Assembly (NCBI GenBank): GCA_019973155.2
Contig: BPQB01000004.1
Location: forward strand, 1,116,001 to 1,180,000
From: Phanerochaete sordida
Taxonomy: Eukaryota; Basidiomycota; Agaricomycetes; Polyporales; Phanerochaetaceae
Direction of reading: 5' to 3'
DNA: 64,000 nt
Shown here: piece by piece, positions 58,592-64,000 of the stretch
Position numbering within the stretch: position 1 is the first letter of the stretch
How the letters are laid out: each line of letters opens with the position of its first letter
Position numbers and translations under genes: made by a program
The notes under the pieces: model-generated
What the model was told of the DNA's origin: nothing
The model's input: the letters and a program-made list of their open reading frames with translations, nothing else
Database searches by the model: none

Positions 58592-60840
58592 CTTGAGTTC
58601 GGGATCTCGCCTCGACGCCGGCAAACAACACGCGCATTTACTCGGTTCCTGGACTGCTTGGCTGAGGACTGCGCTCTGCGAAAACGCGTCAGGACTCGAT
58701 GAATCCTAGGTCACTCCAGACTAGGGCGCGGAGGAATGCCCGCAACGTTCATGGGGGGAGTAGGCCCGACAGCAAGCCTCCACGAGGAAGTCTAGACGGA
58801 GAGAGCAGCGACTCACCACATCGGTTTCCGGGCAGGTGCACATAGATATGCTATTCCTGGACCCAAGACGTCGAGACATGAACAGGGTGGAATGCGCGCG
58901 TTCGTGTCGAGGTCAAGCTGAGCTGTCCTCTTTAGTGGAGGAGGGCATGAGCAAGAACAGGGCACTCCAGTAACGGCGGGGTGAGCAAGATTCCTAACGA
59001 TAGGCCAGAGGTCATTCCACGAGGGATGGTCTGAGATCCCGCCCGGGGACAAGACGGATGGCGAGCGGCGACGGGGACGGGGACACTTCCGAGAACAGGG
59101 GCGACGACGAGGACGGACGGAAGGAGCGCGAGCAGGTCGGTGCAAGGACAGTCGGGATTATGTATTTGGAGGAAAGGAGCTGTGGAACCTCCTGTAAACT
59201 AGCGGCCAGCAGACGCGAGCCGCGAGATGAAGCTCATCCTCCAGCCAAAGCGCGAATCCGGCACCCACCCGCCATAAGCGCTCATTTCCTTTTCCGGCAC
59301 CTCTCCTTCGTCGTTTGCGATCGCTTCACCTCTTTTCCCGCGAGACACCTCCCTGCTCTACAACTTCTCTCACAAATCCCCACTTGTTCTTCTCCGCAAA
59401 GACATGTCCAGTGCTGCAATGCTTCCGTCTGTCGTCCTTCTCCGCCTCGGGCTTCGCCCGTCTCCTGTTGGAGCATCACTCGTTCCTGGTTGCGACGTGC
59501 GGCCTCAGTCCCAGGCTTGCACGTTGACCAACCAGATTCTCCTGGCTCGAAATACAGACGTCATGCGTTAAACAATCGTCCTCGTTTTGATGCCTGGACT
59601 CTTTGACCTCCTGGAATGGGCCATCTTTATCCCAGGAACTGACCAGAGTTTATCAGGGCCGGCGGTACGTACACCTCCTGCATGGGTGTCTCTCATTCGG
59701 ACGCTCTGTGAAACTCGAGACGGACTGATAAGATGCCGTTCGCAGTAAGGGGCTGCCACCCACATCCTGGCGAGCGCGTCCATACCGTACTATCACCGAG
59801 CATCCCTGTGCGCCTGCGAGCTGTCGGGCGCATAGGCAGATAGCCTACCGCCGTACGCTGTGTTCAACTGTATACGCGCTCCACTTCGGAACCGCCACCT
59901 CTGCCAGGCTGCTTCTTCGAGTCCGTGTTCCGACAAGGCAGCCACGCCCTGCTACTCGCCGGGCAGCATGGGTCTGCACGTTTCAGCGCGCGCCCTGCTT
60001 GTGCAGGGTCTGCACGCGGCGTGCTCTTGCGCTCGCAGCCGCACGCGCACCCACGCAGGCCAGGAGGGCCGACGGGCCCAGCCGCCGGGCATCTCGGCGC
60101 ACGCGTTCGCACGGCGCCAGCAACTCAGCGAAGAGGAGCCACCGCGGGCTGCCGCAGCGCCCCAACGCCGGGGCTATCGCACGATGCTCGCGGAAGAGGA
60201 AAGGAGTCTGATCGCAGGAGCCTGCCGGGGTGACCAGGAGCATGCCGTTGGCAATCCCACTGAATCATCGCCACTGCTGCGCGATATGCGCCGCGGCTGC
60301 AAGGGAGTAGCTGTGTTGGAGCTGACCTGCCTTGGGATTGCGTAGTGCGGTGTCATTTTTGACGCAGTCGGGAGTCGGCATCCGGGCCCCGGCGCAGGGA
60401 CGACCTCAGGGCGAGACAAACTACCGGCGGCATCTAGGTCTTCCGAATTTGCTCAATTACTGCTCGATATTCACACAGGACAGGGGTCGGGGGCATGTTC
60501 GTCGCCCGACGGTACAGACTTGGCCCTGTCATCCATGTGCGATAGACTGAGCCCGGGTTCTAGTCACCGTAGTGCTACTGTCAGCATGCTGCGCTGAACA
60601 CGCCACAGGAGTCGTACAATTTGGTATATCAGTTTGCTCAGTCGTCCGCGGGCCGCGTAGAGCGGCGCTGTTCTCCACTTTGCGCATGCCGTTGCGAATG
60701 CCGACAGGTCCTGTCTCACTGGCGCTGGATACTGGTCTCAATAACATTGAATGGCAGGCTGGGCATCTAAACGGTGGTACAGCTCCAAAACAGCACAGGA
60801 CAATTTGCTCCGATATCAAGCACAGAAGTACTTGGCCTCG
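58592..60840. other. Mostly unassigned region with one candidate exon
   Basis: It begins with the promoter of the mucin-like gene. A possible coding start at 59590 (MPGLFDLLEWAIFIPGTDQS) runs to a perfect gtacgt donor at 59665, but I could not chain it convincingly to the GC-rich open stretch at 59920-60345, so no gene is called. No repeat or RNA gene is recognised. Confidence 0.35.
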
Positions 60841-62567
60841 TCAAGCATACATCGACTCCTCAGCCCAGGCCCCCGACGGCGGGGTATTATACATATCCTC
60901 CTCTGTACCCCATGCCTCGTCCTTGTGCTTGAGAGCCTGTGGGGAGTGCGATGAGCATGGACACATTATACCTACCATAAAACACGCACCTTCTGCAGGT
61001 ACTCCTTGCTCGAGTTGAGCGCCCTCTCCACGTCGCGCAGAAGCTTGGCCTGGTCCTGGGCACGCGCCAGCGCCGCGTCGACATCCGCCTTCGTGAACTG
61101 CGGCGTGGAGTCGGCGAAGGTGACGTTGCCATCCACCGATATGCTAGCGTTGATCTCGCCAACTTCGATCTGTCCGAATCATGAGCACGCCACTTCTCGC
61201 ACGAATTGAAGCAGAGGCTCACCATGCTCATCACCACGGCGCGCGCCTCCTCCGCCTCGAGCCCGACTTCCCTGCCGATGTCGGCAAGGCCGAGCGTGAT
61301 GTACGTGAGCGTGAGCCTCTTGATCAGCCACCGCGGCGCACGATCGATGACCTGCTGCACCAGCCCGAAGTTCTGGTCCGCACGGAAAACCTCCACGTCC
61401 TTTTGAATGATCGCAGTCAGTGTGGCCACGGTTTGAGGATAGGCCTTGCCGAGCGTGTTGTATGGCGAGTTCTTGATCATGCGAATGAGCTGGTTGTTGG
61501 CATATTTTGGCGGTTGGATAGGCTGCGTGCTCGATGAGTTGATTGCATACAGCTAGAGCTATTCGACATACCTTGCCGTACAAAACCAGCTGAACCAATG
61601 TCAACTTCTTGAGGGCTTCGTATTGGATAGCTGCCGGTGTTTGAGCAGGGGAAGTCACGACAATCTCGAAGAACTCCTCCGCTTCCCGCCAACGTTTGAG
61701 GGCAGCGAGAACGACACCGCCTGCATAATGGTATACCAGGTTGTCATTATAGTGAAGCTCAGAGATGGAACTGTCGATATTGAGAATAGGCGTTGCGAGG
61801 ACTGGGAGGGCAACAGCAAAGTGTCGTGCAGTAATACAGGCCTAACACAAGTTAAGCACGCGCCACGAGCCGGTCTACAACGACCAGTGCTCACCCGCAG
61901 GAAGATTGCGTGGACATTCGTGAGGTATGTTGAATTTGGTGGATATCTGACGACGATGTCGCGGAGGGGTCCGAGTGCGTGCTTCACCTACGGATGATAC
62001 AAACGAACTTCATGAGCTTGACGTCTGGCACGAATGGTACCACGCACATTATCCCCTGATGCTTTCACGATGCCGTTTGCCAGTGCAGTAACTATCAAGC
62101 ATCAAGTCAGCATCACCACGAACAAGTCATAGCTGGAACCACATACTACGATCAGGAGCAAGGCGAGCGTGCTCGGGAGTGAACCGCTTGCAGAACGACT
62201 CGACGTGTTCGGCTTGTGGTGGCGCTCCGTTCACGTTGAGCTTCGCTGCGCTATGGTGCATATTTTGAATACACATGCAACGTAGTAGGGTGCGTGCAAC
62301 TTACAGGATATAGAGGTATCCGAGTGTATTCGCTTCTGGGCTCAAGATCTCCAGCGGGTCCTGCCCACTTCCAAGGGTACTCGCAAGCAATGCCTCGCGC
62401 GTCTCCTTCGTTCCAAAGCTCCTCAGAGCGTTGTTCACACTTACGGGTGTGGTGTTAGCACCGGTTAGGTAGTGCAGGAGCTCGTCGAGGTTCTTGAGCT
62501 GCTCCTGGGCTGGTGCAGCCGCGGCAGATTGCTCATGCTGTGCGGCGGTCGACGTCGAGGGTGCCAT
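60841..62567 (-). CDS. csn3: COP9 signalosome subunit 3 (PCI domain)
   Basis: Reverse-strand multi-exon gene. The N-terminus has a low-complexity Ala/Gln/Ser start, then LDELLHYLTGANTTPVSVNN. Helical repeats follow, including AKLNVNGAPPQAEHVESFCK and AAIQYEALKKLTLVQLVLYG. The PCI region reads NSPYNTLGKAYPQTVATLTA, NFGLVQQVIDRAPRWLIKRL and TLTYITLGLADIGREVGLEA. Its winged-helix end is completed by splicing at about 61170-61225: IEVGEINASISVDGNVTFAD. This order and the GEINASI/VTFAD block match CSN3 rather than the proteasome lid subunit. The last exon ends GAWAEESMYA at 60841. The complex removes Nedd8 from cullins and in fungi controls development. Confidence 0.88.
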
Positions 62568-63180
62568 GGCTAAGGGACAGTACCATTAGCGTATTCGTAT
62601 TCGTGAGGATACAGCAAGGACATGCAATTGTGTCCCGAAGATAGCCCCGATGCTGCACGATTGCGTACGTAGCACGAATCGCCACTCACTTTGTGGAGGT
62701 CGTATGTGAGAGGCTTACAGCAGCTTGTGCCGGTATTGGGGGAAATCTCGGTACGTTATGATGTCCTCAAGCCACAGAAAGCTTGCGGGAGGTATCTGGT
62801 AGTGTTATAGGACAGCGAACGAATACGCGAGACACGCGCAAGCGGTGCAGATGCGAGAGTGGGACCAAGTGATGTAAGCGCCCATTTATGCGGCACGCGT
62901 CTGCAGGCGCGCTGCGCGTCCGGGATAGCCGAGGATTCACGGTATGCGCATGAGCAGCAGACGCGGAAGGACATGAGTACTAGGATGGTATACACTAGCT
63001 ACGGCTCGGCAACATGATATCTTCTAATTCTAATGCTTGTAAGTGTCCAACAATCTGGAGATAGGTCGTGTCAGGCTCGGGTTTGATATGTTCGGTCTGG
63101 CAGACGAGCAACTTCGAATCAGTCGACGCGCCAACAACGCAGGACAAAACAACACGCATACCGTTAAGAAGTAGAGATCC
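62568..63180. other. CSN3 promoter and 3' flank of quinone reductase
   Basis: Both neighbours are on the minus strand. No further gene is recognised. Confidence 0.5.
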
Positions 63181-64000
63181 TTAGAAGGAAACCTTCGCAA
63201 GAGTGTCCTGGAACATCTTGCCCTGGATCCTTGCGATCTCGAGCTCGAGCTCGCTCGGGTTGCGGCTACCGTCAGGACCAGCGAAGGCGCCCGCACCCCA
63301 TGCAGAGCCACCGTGGACCTCGGTCATGTTGGTCTGCTGAGGGAAGGTGTGGCTGTAGCCGAGCGGCACGTAGATGATGCCGTGGTGTGCGAAGGTCGAC
63401 ATCGCGTTCATCGCGGTAGACTCTGCGTAGCTGCCGTCAGCAAAGCGTGCGATACACACAATAGAAGCAGGACGCACCCTGACCACCACCAGGAGTCGCA
63501 GTAGAGACGAAGAGAGCGGCATACTTGCCGGCGAGGGCGCCCTTAGACCAAAGCTGGCCGGTAGCGTCCCAGAATGCCTGACAAGGTATTAGCTACGTCC
63601 TGCGCTTGGAACAACACCAAAGGCCTACCTTCCACTGTGCGGGGAAGTTACCGAAACGCGTGGGGATACCGAAGACGAAGCCGTCAAACTGAGGGAGCTC
63701 GTCAGGAGTGATGACGGGGTACGCTGGCTTGGCTGGCGCGTGCATCTTCTCGAGGATCTCCTGAGGAAGAGTCTCAGGCACCCTAACAGTGAGGTCAGTA
63801 CGTCCAAATTCAAAGAAAGCAAAAAAGTACTCACTGGTAGATGGTCGCAACACCGCCGGCGCCCTCAATACCGGCCTTGACGGACTCAGCCACTGCAAAG
63901 AGCCCGTCAGTCTTATCATGACAGACACCAAACTCGTGTACGCACACTTGGCTACATGGCCGTACATGGAGTAGATGACGATGGCGATCTTCGCGGGCAT
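63181..64000 (-). CDS. NAD(P)H:quinone oxidoreductase, flavodoxin fold (1,4-benzoquinone reductase type)
   Basis: The ATG sits exactly at the window end (64000-63998), so the coding sequence is complete but its promoter is outside. [20 protein letters not shown] carries the FMN phosphate loop (Leu completed across the first intron). [15 protein letters not shown] and [13 protein letters not shown] are the other FMN-binding loops of the WrbA/Ycp4 family. The tail [20 protein letters not shown] is typical. About 200 residues from five or so exons. The enzyme makes two-electron reductions of quinones and protects against quinones from lignin or aromatic breakdown; intracellular, tetrameric in the family. 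Confidence 0.92.

Noticed and set aside
60841..62567. 26S proteasome lid subunit Rpn3
   Set aside because: Also a PCI protein, but the C-terminal order KRLTLTYITLGL...GEINASI...VTFAD fits COP9 subunit 3.

Overview
The window reads as nuclear DNA of a filamentous basidiomycete (Agaricomycete, probably a wood-decay polypore-type fungus; the order is inference). Almost every gene is broken by GT-AG introns of about 47-60 nt with CTGAC/CTAAC-type branch sites. Coding DNA is GC-rich, and the gene set is typically fungal (DUF6533 membrane proteins, 1,4-benzoquinone reductase, cytochrome P450, oligopeptide transporter, TORC2 Sin1, COP9 subunit 3). No bacterial operons, CRISPR or phage features are present.

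Layout. 1-3.8 kb: gene-poor, with a tiny secreted-peptide gene (1635-1842) and a broken paralogue (3551-3761). 4-10.7 kb: two reverse-strand transporters, OPT and MATE, with a dense cluster of GATA sites upstream of the OPT gene. 11-12.8 kb: SAM50, the mitochondrial outer-membrane assembly barrel. 13.5-21.1 kb: a second intact 50-residue secreted-peptide gene, then two tandem seven-helix DUF6533 genes whose reading frames need two 2-nt micro-exons each. 21.5-25.5 kb: mitochondrial ribosomal protein S8 and Sin1. 25.9-30.3 kb: a large disordered protein. 30.6-36.8 kb: scavenger decapping enzyme DcpS, a secreted metallophosphoesterase and a P450. 37-41 kb: a WD40 protein between two inverted intron-containing tRNA-Asp genes, then a 1.49 kb non-autonomous hAT-like element with perfect 20-bp ends and an 8-bp target duplication. 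41.9-46.3 kb: an extended-SDR reductase, a four-exon small protein of unknown function and a basic nuclear-type protein. 46.9-58.6 kb: glucose-6-phosphate isomerase, an unknown protein and a giant serine-rich mucin-like membrane protein. 60.8-64 kb: CSN3 and a flavodoxin-fold quinone reductase at the window edge.

Most genes are unrelated housekeeping or accessory loci. The most unusual material is between 1.6 and 21.1 kb. It combines a family of 50-residue secreted peptides sharing gene structure, promoter spacing and a Gly-Cys-Cys tail with two polytopic membrane proteins containing conserved 2-nt exons. A ligand-receptor link between the two families is only a hypothesis.
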